Assembly (NCBI RefSeq): GCF_001700435.1
Contig: NZ_LYPC01000027.1
Location: 610,372 to 674,371, forward strand
Direction: 5' to 3'
Origin: Paenibacillus pectinilyticus
Lineage (GTDB): Bacteria > Bacillota > Bacilli > Paenibacillales > NBRC-103111
Length of the DNA stretch: 64,000 bases
Made by a program: the position numbers and the translations under genes. A model generated the notes under the pieces. The model saw only the letters and a list, made by a program, of their open reading frames with translations. It did no database searches and was not told the origin of the DNA. Positions 33,601 to 41,050 of the stretch are shown here, piece after piece. How positions within the stretch are numbered: position 1 is the first letter of the stretch; each line of letters begins with the position of its first letter.

Positions 33601-33821
33601 TTCTAGCGATGCTTCCGCTTGTCATCGGCTTCGGTGAAGGTGCTGAGACGCAAGCCTCCATGGCGACCGTTGTTGCCTTCGGCTTAACACTTTCAACGCT
33701 CGTTACGCTCGTATTGGTGCCAGTCGTCTATACGCTGCTGGATGGTACGATGAACGGAATCAAGAAACGGTTAGGTCGTAAACCTGCGATATCCCAAGAA
33801 ACAAGTGGCACCAGCTTGTAG
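30672..33821 (+). CDS. RND family efflux pump (AcrB/SwrC type)
   Basis: A 1049-residue inner-membrane pump, the normal length for the HAE/AcrB family. It begins with FSVHRPVTIFMIMIALVIIG, has the porter-domain segment LPVDLYPNLEIPSATVSVSWSGASPGQIEQ in outline, and the central TM4 motif LALGLGSLVDFAVVVLESI, in which one Asp remains where AcrB has GIVVDDAIVV (the first of the two proton-relay aspartates reads L). The second repeat carries GIVVNNAIVLIDYTNQLR. It starts at GTG 30672, overlapping the adaptor by four bases, and so is translationally coupled. Substrates could be surfactin-like lipopeptides or drugs. Just downstream lies copy 2 of the 122-bp repeat. Confidence 0.95.
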   Translation: MKLANFSVHRPVTIFMIMIALVIIGSIAIPLLPVDLYPNLEIPSATVSVSWSGASPGQIEQQITKPIENAMATVTGVTSISSNSRTGSSNVTLQFNYGTNIDQVTLSMRDKLDRVRRSLPTDADAPVVSRVDPNSTPIMTLALYGKADLVTLRDVADNIVSPDVQRADGVASVGVTGGRVRQIQILVDPSRLQSYNISFSTLVSALGNDNSSTDAGLVNKGKQLVPLHIDGDFKSTADIGKVQVQLGRGQTIALSELGQIIDTYQDVTLEARKDGEASVSLSVLKQSDGNTVSVSTNIQNSLKEIESKLPEGVHVAVLNDSAKFIRDSLRTVVEHTLLGGVFSVIILLFFLRSVRATLIIGMVIPISIISTFSMMYFSHQTINTITLGGLALGLGSLVDFAVVVLESIFRKRHEGLSPEEAAKVGTAEVGTAVMASALAQIAVFAPTAFISGLVKQFFWPMALVVCFSHIAAWFAAVTLVPMLAAKLLKRKVDEDLPEGKSMNPFVWFGRAMNRFTRVYSAMLKWSLKHRWVILSVTILLFAASIYSIRFVGSELTPKTDQSQVNLNINLPQGTDFEVTNGVAATIETRLKNVPEIDSVFTSVGSAGGGAFQSSATNTASIQIRLKPVSERKKTTDEVAEQIRTLTTGFAGAQIGVSVPSGVRLPGLGGGGNFGGGDIQVNLSGPDLAILQKLGDLVAEEITSVDGTRNVQNTLDRSIPQFNLTIDRDAAAHYGVSLKDVMTALRTAYQGSVATQFKTASSQISVLVKYPNDFTNKLENFNNITINTSAGTVVPVSLIAKVEPGTGPAQIRRQDQNRVATVQASVFGASVGEVSALVKQKIDAIQPPDGYQVTMGGQQTSQNDSFKSLYLILLLSIVLVYMVMASQFESLYGPFIIMFSLPPTLIGAILGLIVTHRTINMNSIIGMIMLIGIVVNNAIVLIDYTNQLRAKGMTLYDALIEAGKVRLRPILMTTATTVLAMLPLVIGFGEGAETQASMATVVAFGLTLSTLVTLVLVPVVYTLLDGTMNGIKKRLGRKPAISQETSGTSL

Positions 33822-33828
33822 GAATTAT

Positions 33829-33949
33829 TTACCACATTAGAAAGTATAAATTTTCGGTTCCCGAAAACGGCTTGATAATTGGCGATAAAAACTACCTATA
33901 AAACGCGGTCGCACATCCTCGAAGGACTTCGATAGAAGTTTTTCTCATT
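33829..33949 (-). repeat. 122-bp dispersed repeat, copy 2 (inverted)
   Basis: The reverse complement of this stretch matches 14968-15089 with three substitutions and one missing base. The ATG-initiated 18-residue peptide MRKTSIEVLRGCATAFYR is fully conserved; the one change inside it is silent (GTA to GTC). Beyond the TAG the frame is broken here by the deletion. It lies 7 bases after the RND pump stop and 27 bases before the RCC1 protein start, leaving little room for a separate promoter of that gene, so it may carry regulatory signals. Confidence 0.9.
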
Positions 33950-33976
33950 TCAGTAAACACATGAAGGAGCAAGAGC

Positions 33977-36835
33977 ATGAAGAGAGCGAAGCGCAAGATT
34001 ACCTTCTGGGTATTAGGCTTTCTGCTCGTCAGCTCGTCAACGGCTTTCTCAGGATTATCTGGGAAAGCCCTGGCTGCGGGCAGTGAGACGAGTAGTGATA
34101 CAGCAGCTGTTAGCTCTTCTACGATCGCACAGATCGAAGGGGGCAAGGGTTTCACCGTTCTGCTCAAGAAAGACGGCACCGTGTGGACATGGGGCAATAA
34201 CTTGCGCGGAAAGCTCGGGAGCGGGCTTAATAATCGCAATCAGGCGACAGCCATCAGTGGTTTAACAGGCATCACGGCCATTGCGGTAGGGCAATCGCAT
34301 ACCTTAGCTTTAAAATCAGACGGAACTGTCTGGTCGTGGGGCGAGAACTCGTTCGGACAGCTTGGGGACGGCACGACAGTGGATCGGACAGCGCCTGTAC
34401 AGGTTGCGGGACTGAGCCATGTAACAGCTATATCCGCTGGTTATTTCCACTCTTTGGCAATTAAAGATGATGGCACAGCTTGGAGCTGGGGTGATAATAC
34501 CTACGGCCAACTCGGCGATGCCACGAATACACCGGAATATCAGCCTATTCAAGTCAAAGGCAATATCGGTAAAATTCAAACCATTGCTAGCGGCGCATAC
34601 CATAATCTTGCCATCGCGCAAGATGGTACCGTTTGGGCCTGGGGGGACAATTATTACGGCGAGTTAGGTTATGGCGAAGACCAGAATCGATTAAATACAC
34701 CGATCATGGTGTCAATGTATAACTGGCATATCACGCAAATTGCAGCTGGCTTTGATTTTTCGTTGGCTTTGAGAGATGATGGCTCCGTGTTGTCATGGGG
34801 GCTGATTGATTCAGACCCTACTGCGATGTACAAAGCAGCTATGTTACATAATCAGGATGAGCAGAAATTTCCTGTAGACCTCCAAGGCCTGAATCATATC
34901 ACGCAAATAGCCGCAGGCAGCTCACATGCGATTGCCTTAAAAGACGATGGCAGCGTATATACATGGGGCGATAATGCTTCAGGGCAATTAGGTTCGGGGT
35001 TAGGATTTGATGGGAAGCCATGGAATCAAATTTACCCTCAGCAGTTATACGGATTAACGAAAACAGTTCGTGTAGGGATGGGAGCGGATTTCACATTCGC
35101 CATCGATCCCGATAATAATGTATGGGCTTGGGGAAATAACAGCTATGGCCAGCTGGGTGATAAAACGGTGAATAACCAAACATCACCCATTCAAACCCAA
35201 GTGAAGCAGTGGCTGAACCCGCCTGTTCTCAAGCCAGGAGAAGGTACGATTGTGAATAAAACACCTGTCGTAAACGCTCTAGCGAGCGGAGATAGTGATT
35301 CTTTTGTGCTGAAAAATGAGAGTCTCTTCACATGGGGAAGCAACACCTTCGGCCAATTAGGGGATGGCAGCCATTCATCCATCAACGCAGCTGAAAAGAT
35401 GAATCTAGATGGCGTTGTAGCAATTGAAGCCGGCGATTCACACACGGTTGCTGTGAAGTCAGACGGTACGTTGTGGACATGGGGGCAAAATTTCTCGGGT
35501 CAACTCGGTGATGGTACAACAACCGCTAGGTCAACTGCGGCACAAGTGAATGATCTACAAGGTGTTGTCGCTGCAGGAGCAGGAAGCAATCATACGATTG
35601 CATTGTTGAATAATGGTTCTGTGTGGAGCTTTGGGGATAACACCTATGGTCAGCTTGGGCATGATCAAACAACGACTGCTAGTCAAATTGTTCAGCTTTC
35701 GAATATCATGAGCATCGCGGCGGGGGCTAACTTTAATTTGGCCTTGGATCATTCTGGGAACGTGTGGTCATGGGGAGACAATACCAGCGGCCAACTCGGA
35801 GATGGGACATTTGCAAGTAAACAGCAACCCTTGGAAATCGCCGGTTTGACGGGCATCACTGCCATCGCCGCGGGGAAAAACTTCGCCCTAGCCCTGAAAG
35901 ATGACGGTACGGTCTGGTCATGGGGATATAATGCATTTGGTCAGTTGGGGAATGGGACGACATCCAATCAAAGAACGCCGGTTCAAATCGCGGACTTGAC
36001 CCCTATTCAATCGATTTCTGCAGGAAGCTACCATAGCATGGCACTTGGGAAGGACGGAAGTGTTTGGACATGGGGGCAAAACCTCTTTGGCCAATTGGGT
36101 GACGGCACCACAAGCAATCAAAAGAAACCTGAGCAGATCAAAGGTTTACCAAAAGCCATTGCCTCTTCTCTAGGCGGTTCGCATAGTCTTGTTCAGGACG
36201 TCAATGGCTCGATTTGGTCTTGGGGGGGCAATTATTCAGGCCAACTCGGAGACGGTTCTTATACGAATCGGACAACACCTGCGCTCGTTAATGGTCTTAA
36301 CATCTCATTCAGTGATGTAGAGGGTCATTGGGCCAAGGACAGCATTCTTCAAGCAGCTGCCAAAGGATACGTAAGCGGCTATCGTGATGGCAACTTCTTG
36401 CCAGACCATAACATGACGAGAGCTGAATTTGTTAAAATCGCTGTAGCCGCGCTTGGACTGCAGGCAGGTGCTGTAAGTGCTGATCAATCCTGGTATCAGC
36501 CTTATGTGGCCGCTGCGCAGAAAGCAGGCATCCTGCAATCGAATGACTTGCAAGCAGGCTGGGATCTTCCGATTACACGTCAAGAAATTGCCGCTATTGC
36601 AGTTCGTGCTACGAATTCGCAGTATCAAAAGCCGAATACAGGCATTCAGCCATCTTTTGTGATGAGCGAGGCTGTGAATAAGGGAATTCTGCAGGGGCTC
36701 ACTGGCGGCGCGTTAGCGCCAACAGAAGCGACGACGCGTGCGCAAGCGATCATCGTGATCGATCGTATTTTGAAAGTGAAGCAAGGGGTTACGCTTGAGG
36801 TTGACCCATTGGCTGTGGAGCATGCGAAGCAGTAG
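33977..36835 (+). CDS. Surface protein with 14 RCC1 repeats (two 7-bladed propellers) and C-terminal SLH domains
   Basis: A 952-residue secreted protein. The signal peptide runs to about residue 35 (FLGFLL-type core, end KALAAGSE). Fourteen RCC1 units follow, each recognisable by a segment like SHTLALKSDGTVWSWGENSFGQLGDG in outline. Units 1-7 and 8-14 are separated by a Pro-rich linker at about residues 409-430 (KQWLNPPVLKPGEG), so two complete seven-bladed propellers are expected. From about residue 777, SFSDVEGHWAKDSI opens a set of SLH domains (TRAEFVKIAVAALGL; later TRQEIAAIAVRA and TRAQAIIVIDRIL) that bind pyruvylated wall polymer. It should be displayed on the cell surface; its ligand is unknown. 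ATG 33977 follows GAAGGAGCAAG. Confidence 0.9.
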   Translation: MKRAKRKITFWVLGFLLVSSSTAFSGLSGKALAAGSETSSDTAAVSSSTIAQIEGGKGFTVLLKKDGTVWTWGNNLRGKLGSGLNNRNQATAISGLTGITAIAVGQSHTLALKSDGTVWSWGENSFGQLGDGTTVDRTAPVQVAGLSHVTAISAGYFHSLAIKDDGTAWSWGDNTYGQLGDATNTPEYQPIQVKGNIGKIQTIASGAYHNLAIAQDGTVWAWGDNYYGELGYGEDQNRLNTPIMVSMYNWHITQIAAGFDFSLALRDDGSVLSWGLIDSDPTAMYKAAMLHNQDEQKFPVDLQGLNHITQIAAGSSHAIALKDDGSVYTWGDNASGQLGSGLGFDGKPWNQIYPQQLYGLTKTVRVGMGADFTFAIDPDNNVWAWGNNSYGQLGDKTVNNQTSPIQTQVKQWLNPPVLKPGEGTIVNKTPVVNALASGDSDSFVLKNESLFTWGSNTFGQLGDGSHSSINAAEKMNLDGVVAIEAGDSHTVAVKSDGTLWTWGQNFSGQLGDGTTTARSTAAQVNDLQGVVAAGAGSNHTIALLNNGSVWSFGDNTYGQLGHDQTTTASQIVQLSNIMSIAAGANFNLALDHSGNVWSWGDNTSGQLGDGTFASKQQPLEIAGLTGITAIAAGKNFALALKDDGTVWSWGYNAFGQLGNGTTSNQRTPVQIADLTPIQSISAGSYHSMALGKDGSVWTWGQNLFGQLGDGTTSNQKKPEQIKGLPKAIASSLGGSHSLVQDVNGSIWSWGGNYSGQLGDGSYTNRTTPALVNGLNISFSDVEGHWAKDSILQAAAKGYVSGYRDGNFLPDHNMTRAEFVKIAVAALGLQAGAVSADQSWYQPYVAAAQKAGILQSNDLQAGWDLPITRQEIAAIAVRATNSQYQKPNTGIQPSFVMSEAVNKGILQGLTGGALAPTEATTRAQAIIVIDRILKVKQGVTLEVDPLAVEHAKQ

Positions 36836-36900
36836 AGTATGAAAGAAATAGAGTGTGATAGAGTAGCGAGTAAACAGTTAACTAATGTAATAGAATATAT

Positions 36901-36956
36901 GGAAAAAGAGCGATTCCGCTGCGATAACAATCGCGATGGGTTTGTTCTTTTTTCTT
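36901..36956 (+). terminator. Probable terminator after the RCC1/SLH gene
   Basis: AAAAAGAGC and GTTCTTTTT pair with one G-U. An inner stem GCGAT-AACA-ATCGC extends the hairpin, and T-rich sequence follows. It lies 65 bases after the stop. Confidence 0.55.
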
Positions 36957-37008
36957 TTGGCGCTATTTCAGGTATACTAACAGGTGCAGAAGCGAAAGGG
37001 GCGGTAAG

Positions 37009-37305
37009 ATGTTTACAATTACGACGTACACAGTGGAATTGGTCAGAGATCCATTTGGAATCTTGACGGGGCAGCGATATGAATTTCTCATCGATATCGA
37101 GGTTGAGGAAGATGATGAGCTATACTCAGGGAGCGGCCTATATATCAGAGCGATTTATAATGTAACCGAGGAATCCTCATCCCTGATGAAATATGAGTTA
37201 TATGAGAAAACGACAGAACTTTATCTGGATTTTGACCTGGAAGACGATGAGGTTGCGGTCGTGGAAGCGTTCTGCAAGGAGCATTATTTGGAAGGTCATG
37301 AGTAA
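37009..37305 (+). CDS. Small conserved acidic protein (DUF6509-like)
   Basis: A 98-residue acidic cytoplasmic protein with no membrane segment. The start MFTITTYTVELVRDPFGILTGQRYEF and the end FCKEHYLEGHE resemble small Bacillales proteins of the DUF6509 group, from memory. A TATACT box at about 36974 and AAAGGGGCGG before the ATG support expression. It stands alone between two terminators. Function is unknown. Confidence 0.65.
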   Translation: MFTITTYTVELVRDPFGILTGQRYEFLIDIEVEEDDELYSGSGLYIRAIYNVTEESSSLMKYELYEKTTELYLDFDLEDDEVAVVEAFCKEHYLEGHE

Positions 37306-37330
37306 GGTTCCAAAGCTGCTAACAACGTGA

Positions 37331-37378
37331 AAAAAGAGAGGCACCAAAGGTTCGATCCTTTGGTACCTCTCTTTTTGT
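37331..37378. terminator. Bidirectional intrinsic terminator
   Basis: AGAGAGGCACCAAAGG and CCTTTGGTACCTCTCT form a 16-bp stem with one mismatch. A-run and T-run flanks let it serve both the small acidic gene on the plus strand and the aldo/keto reductase on the minus strand. Confidence 0.9.
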
Positions 37379-37393
37379 TGTATCTAAGAGGAG

Positions 37394-38335
37394 CTATCCT
37401 TGCAGAATAGCCTCGATGCTGCGAAGCACGTCGTCTGTCAAACGAATGCCGCTTGCGGCGCAGTTCTCCAAGACTTGTTCGGGTTTACTCGCACCAACGA
37501 GGGCACTTGCGACGTTGTTTTGACGTAGGATCCAAGCGATCGCCAACTGGGACACTTTGATCCCCAATTCATCCGCAATCCCGGATAATTGGGCTACTTT
37601 CAGAAGCGATGCTTCATTCAACTGCTTCTCGCCCCAGTTTTTGCTGCTTGCACGGCTATCGGAGGCAATAGGTTGGCCTACACGATATTTCCCCGTTAGC
37701 AAGCCTTGCGCAAGCGGTGAGAATACGACCTGGCCGAAGCCTTTGGCCTCGCCAAGCGGAATAATTTCTTTTTCAATATAGCGATTGAAAAGATTGTACA
37801 CAGGTTGATTCACGATTAGTTTATCGAGCAATAGTTTATCTGCGATCGCATAGGCTTCCACAATTTGTGCTGGTGTCCATTCGCTAACGCCAATGTAAAG
37901 CACTTTACCCTGTGTAACCAAATCGTCCAAAGCGCGCAGTGTCTCTTCTAGCGGGGTTTCAGGATCGAATCGGTGGCAGTAATAGATATCGATATAGTCC
38001 GCATTCAAACGTCGAAGACTTGCTTCTGCTTGTTCTTTGATATGTTTGCGCGAGAGACCATGATCATTAGGCCCGTCACCCATCGTATTGAATACTTTCG
38101 TAGCTAAGACATATGACTCCCGAGGATAAGCGGCCAAAACTTTGCCCATCACCTTCTCCGCTTCACCGCGCTCGTACACGTTTGCTGTATCGAAAAAGTT
38201 AACTCCTAGATCATAAGCTTGCTCAATGGAACGCACAGCGGGGTCGTCCCCGACATAACCACCATAGGTAAGCCAACTACCAAGACTGATTTCACTTACT
38301 TTAAGTCCACTATTTCCAAGTTTACGATATTGCAT
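37394..38335 (-). CDS. Aldo/keto reductase
   Basis: A 313-residue NADPH-dependent reductase with the (beta/alpha)8 fold. It starts MQYRKLGNSGLKVSEISLGSW; the catalytic set appears as FFDTANVYERGEAEKVMG (Asp and Tyr, about residues 46-63), LATKVF (Lys, about 80-85) and IYYCHRFDPETP (His). The subgroup with RKLGNSGLKVSEISLG and YIDIYYCHR is close to the potassium-channel beta-subunit/YghZ type. It reduces aldehydes or ketones of unknown identity. AGGAGG lies nine bases before the ATG used; a nearer ATG is out of frame. It is transcribed alone, towards the shared terminator. Confidence 0.9.
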   Translation of the reverse strand: MQYRKLGNSGLKVSEISLGSWLTYGGYVGDDPAVRSIEQAYDLGVNFFDTANVYERGEAEKVMGKVLAAYPRESYVLATKVFNTMGDGPNDHGLSRKHIKEQAEASLRRLNADYIDIYYCHRFDPETPLEETLRALDDLVTQGKVLYIGVSEWTPAQIVEAYAIADKLLLDKLIVNQPVYNLFNRYIEKEIIPLGEAKGFGQVVFSPLAQGLLTGKYRVGQPIASDSRASSKNWGEKQLNEASLLKVAQLSGIADELGIKVSQLAIAWILRQNNVASALVGASKPEQVLENCAASGIRLTDDVLRSIEAILQG

Positions 38336-38480
38336 GCTGCATGGCCTCCTGCTCTATCAAGAAATATGTACATCCATGAGGACTGTACCTGTCTATTATA
38401 GTGCTTGTGAGGCAACAGCGTAAGAACTGAAAAGGATGTAAGTTAGTTACCTGAAGGTGCGAGGCTTACGTCAAGGTAAG

Positions 38481-39617
38481 TTAGGAAAACTTTACGACCT
38501 TGTTTTTGCCAGTTGTTTTGGCACGGTACATCGCTTCATCGGCTTGCTTAATCAGTTCCTCGGCGCTGAGGCCGTTTTTGTATTTACTATAACCGATGCT
38601 GGCAGTCACGATCGTTTCTTTCTCAATTCGGCTGCGGATTCGTTCAGCGAATGCGTCCATTTTAACAGAAGGATCTGAGACCATCACAACCATCTCCTCG
38701 CCGCCATAACGGCCAGCAATCCCGCATTCTTCCGCTTCATCCTTCATGATTTGAGCAACCTGTTTAAGCACATTATCACCCATTTGGTGGCCTTGCGTAT
38801 CGTTTAATTTCTTGAAGTTATCGATGTCACTGAATAAAATATAGACCGGTAAATGGCGCTGAACATGCTGCGAAACACGGTTGTAGAAAAATTTGCGATT
38901 ATAGAGTCGAGTTAGACCATCTGTAATAGACGAGTTATAAATCGCCTGCATCAATTCGACAACACGTTCAAAAAGCAGCATGAATAAGAGAAAATAAAAT
39001 AGAATAGGCAGCAAATTATCCGCAAAAGTAAGCACAGGCTGCACATCTCCGTACATGTAGGCATTTACTAGGTGGATGGATTGGTAGAAAAAGTAGATTG
39101 TCAAAGCAAGCTGGTATTTCAATTGTTGACCAATGTAAGGCGGGATCATATAGAAGCATAAAAAGATAAGAACAAAAACATAGAGCTCCAGGCCAATATC
39201 TTGCAACAAGCGCACTTGTTGTTCGGTCCCGTTATACAGGCTTGGCACACTGAAATGAAGGACGGAAACGACAAATCCCATGATGATTAAGCCATAGAAA
39301 AATATATACTGCTTCCGACTGGTGCGATTATATAATTGATAAATTCCCATATTTATAAGAACAAATGAAATAATTTTGAGCATGTGCTGAGCATAGTCGG
39401 TTAAGCTTGAATGGATCCCACGCACTGTTAAATAGAGTTGAAGTATATATTGAAGGGCGACGAACACAAGTGATATTGTCATGGACATATATCCTTTTTT
39501 GCGGCGGTCGAGGAACAAACGAAGTGAGATGACGAACATCAGTGCAACCATGACAACGACAATGGCTTGAGATAGGAATGAGGCTAATTCACCGTAAAGC
39601 AGGTCCATGACGTTCAT
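38481..39617 (-). CDS. Membrane-anchored GGDEF diguanylate cyclase
   Basis: A 378-residue protein: about seven hydrophobic segments in residues 1-215, a short linker, and a GGDEF domain from about residue 218 (SSITDGLTRLYNRKFF). The active-site loop is GGEEM (305-309), a permitted variant, with FSDIDNFKKLNDTQGHQMGD upstream providing the metal Asp. No RxxD inhibition site is visible five residues before it (the segment reads ECGIAGRY). It should make cyclic di-GMP in response to a membrane or extracytoplasmic cue. TTG 39629 is the longest start, but GGAGGA fits ATG 39617. Divergent from the glycosyltransferase at 39788. Confidence 0.9.
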   Translation of the reverse strand: MNVMDLLYGELASFLSQAIVVVMVALMFVISLRLFLDRRKKGYMSMTISLVFVALQYILQLYLTVRGIHSSLTDYAQHMLKIISFVLINMGIYQLYNRTSRKQYIFFYGLIIMGFVVSVLHFSVPSLYNGTEQQVRLLQDIGLELYVFVLIFLCFYMIPPYIGQQLKYQLALTIYFFYQSIHLVNAYMYGDVQPVLTFADNLLPILFYFLLFMLLFERVVELMQAIYNSSITDGLTRLYNRKFFYNRVSQHVQRHLPVYILFSDIDNFKKLNDTQGHQMGDNVLKQVAQIMKDEAEECGIAGRYGGEEMVVMVSDPSVKMDAFAERIRSRIEKETIVTASIGYSKYKNGLSAEELIKQADEAMYRAKTTGKNKVVKFS

Positions 39618-39787
39618 GTGTTCCTCCAAGAAGTCTTATTTTTCGACATAGGCAGGTTCTATTATAAAGGAAAAAGTGGAAGAGGTATAGAACATTTGTG
39701 CTGTAGTGCCGTGTTCTCTTTTCTATTCGACCCGCACAAGTTACAATAAGAAGGTAAGCTCAAGGATTTGGGAGAGGGGCTCATGCA

Positions 39788-40954
39788 ATGAACATATTGC
39801 AAGCATTGTTTTTCCCCCCGGAACAACCGGGCGGTGTGTCATCCATGGTTCCTTATATTTTGGACCGATTCAATAAAAAAGGCTGGGAATTGGAACTGTT
39901 TTCGCTGCCTAAGCGGATTCGCGGCAAAGGTACGGAGGACGTGTCTTTCGTCACTTTCGACTGGCGGAAGTATGCCGGAAATCCGATTATCGATAAATAC
40001 ATCCAGACCTACAAGGATTATGTATGGTGGACGAAGCTAAGAATATCGAAGAAATTTGATATTATACATGCCCATCATCCGATCGCGGCATTGGTCATGA
40101 AACAAATTTACCCGGATACACCGGTCATTTTGACGATTCACTCTAGTTTTGAAAGAGAGCTTATTCTGAACGGACGTATTGCCGAAAACGGCCCCGAGCA
40201 TCAATTTCTAACGCAAATTTATGAGGAACTGGAAGCACGTGTTGATCAGATCATCACGGTTTCTAATTCTTTTAAACAGTACATTGGTGAGTATGTGCAG
40301 GATAGTGAACGTATCGGCGTTATTCCAAATGGCTTTGACGAGAAACGTTTCCGACCGATTTCCCATGAAAACGCGGTTACCCAATTTATTACCGTTTGCC
40401 GTTTGGTGCCTGCGAAAGGGTTGGATACCTTGCTGATCGCCTGTGGAGAGCTGAAAAAACGCGGTCATCCTTTCGTTCTACACATTATTGGCGATGGACC
40501 GAGCCGAGAAGAGCTTGAGAAATTAGCCATCGAGCACAATATATATGAAGATACAATTTTTTACGGGTATATGCTGCATCCGGAAGAATTTATGCCTTTC
40601 TTTGATGTGTTTGTGCTGCCTTCACGTGCGGAAGCCTTTGGATCTGTTTTCGCGGAAGCAGCGCTTTGCTGGTTAGCCTTAATCGGTACCAATGTCGGTG
40701 GGATTGCAGAGCAAATCGAACATGGACATAACGGTCTTTTGGTCCCTGTTGGAGACGCGATGGCATTATCTCATGCCCTTGAGAAAGTCGTGATCGATCC
40801 GAGCTTCCGGTACAATTTGGCGCGAGCGGCGTGGGAGAAAGCGAAGAAAACATATTCCTTGAACCGTGTTTTACGTCAATTGAAAAGTGTGTACGAACGT
40901 TATCAAGTCATTGAGGAACCGGAACAAGAGAATCAAGAGAATAAAGAGAATTAA
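39788..40954 (+). CDS. Glycosyltransferase family 4
   Basis: A 388-residue GT-B glycosyltransferase. The N-terminal domain opens MNILQALFFPPEQPGGVSSMV with the glycine loop, DIIHAHHPIAAL follows near residues 92-103, and the C-terminal domain has VCRLVPAKGLDTL and IIGDGPSREEL. The EX7E motif SRAEAFGSVFAEA lies near residue 280 and binds the sugar nucleotide. It transfers a sugar from UDP- or GDP-sugar to a lipid, polysaccharide or small acceptor. The C-terminus is a short Glu/Asn-rich tail (EEPEQENQENKEN). The next gene is yhaO-like, with no functional tie visible. Confidence 0.9.
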   Translation: MNILQALFFPPEQPGGVSSMVPYILDRFNKKGWELELFSLPKRIRGKGTEDVSFVTFDWRKYAGNPIIDKYIQTYKDYVWWTKLRISKKFDIIHAHHPIAALVMKQIYPDTPVILTIHSSFERELILNGRIAENGPEHQFLTQIYEELEARVDQIITVSNSFKQYIGEYVQDSERIGVIPNGFDEKRFRPISHENAVTQFITVCRLVPAKGLDTLLIACGELKKRGHPFVLHIIGDGPSREELEKLAIEHNIYEDTIFYGYMLHPEEFMPFFDVFVLPSRAEAFGSVFAEAALCWLALIGTNVGGIAEQIEHGHNGLLVPVGDAMALSHALEKVVIDPSFRYNLARAAWEKAKKTYSLNRVLRQLKSVYERYQVIEEPEQENQENKEN

Positions 40955-41050
40955 TAGTACTAATAGTCTAAAAGAAAATAAAGAGAATAAGTGAATCAAG
41001 AGAATTCCAACATAGTAGGAATAAAGTTGACTAAGGAAGGCGTTAGAGCC

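Noticed and set aside
14968..33949. Composite transposon bounded by the 122-bp repeats
   Set aside because: No transposase, no terminal inverted repeat within each copy and no target-site duplication could be seen; only the bracket itself is reported as a finding.
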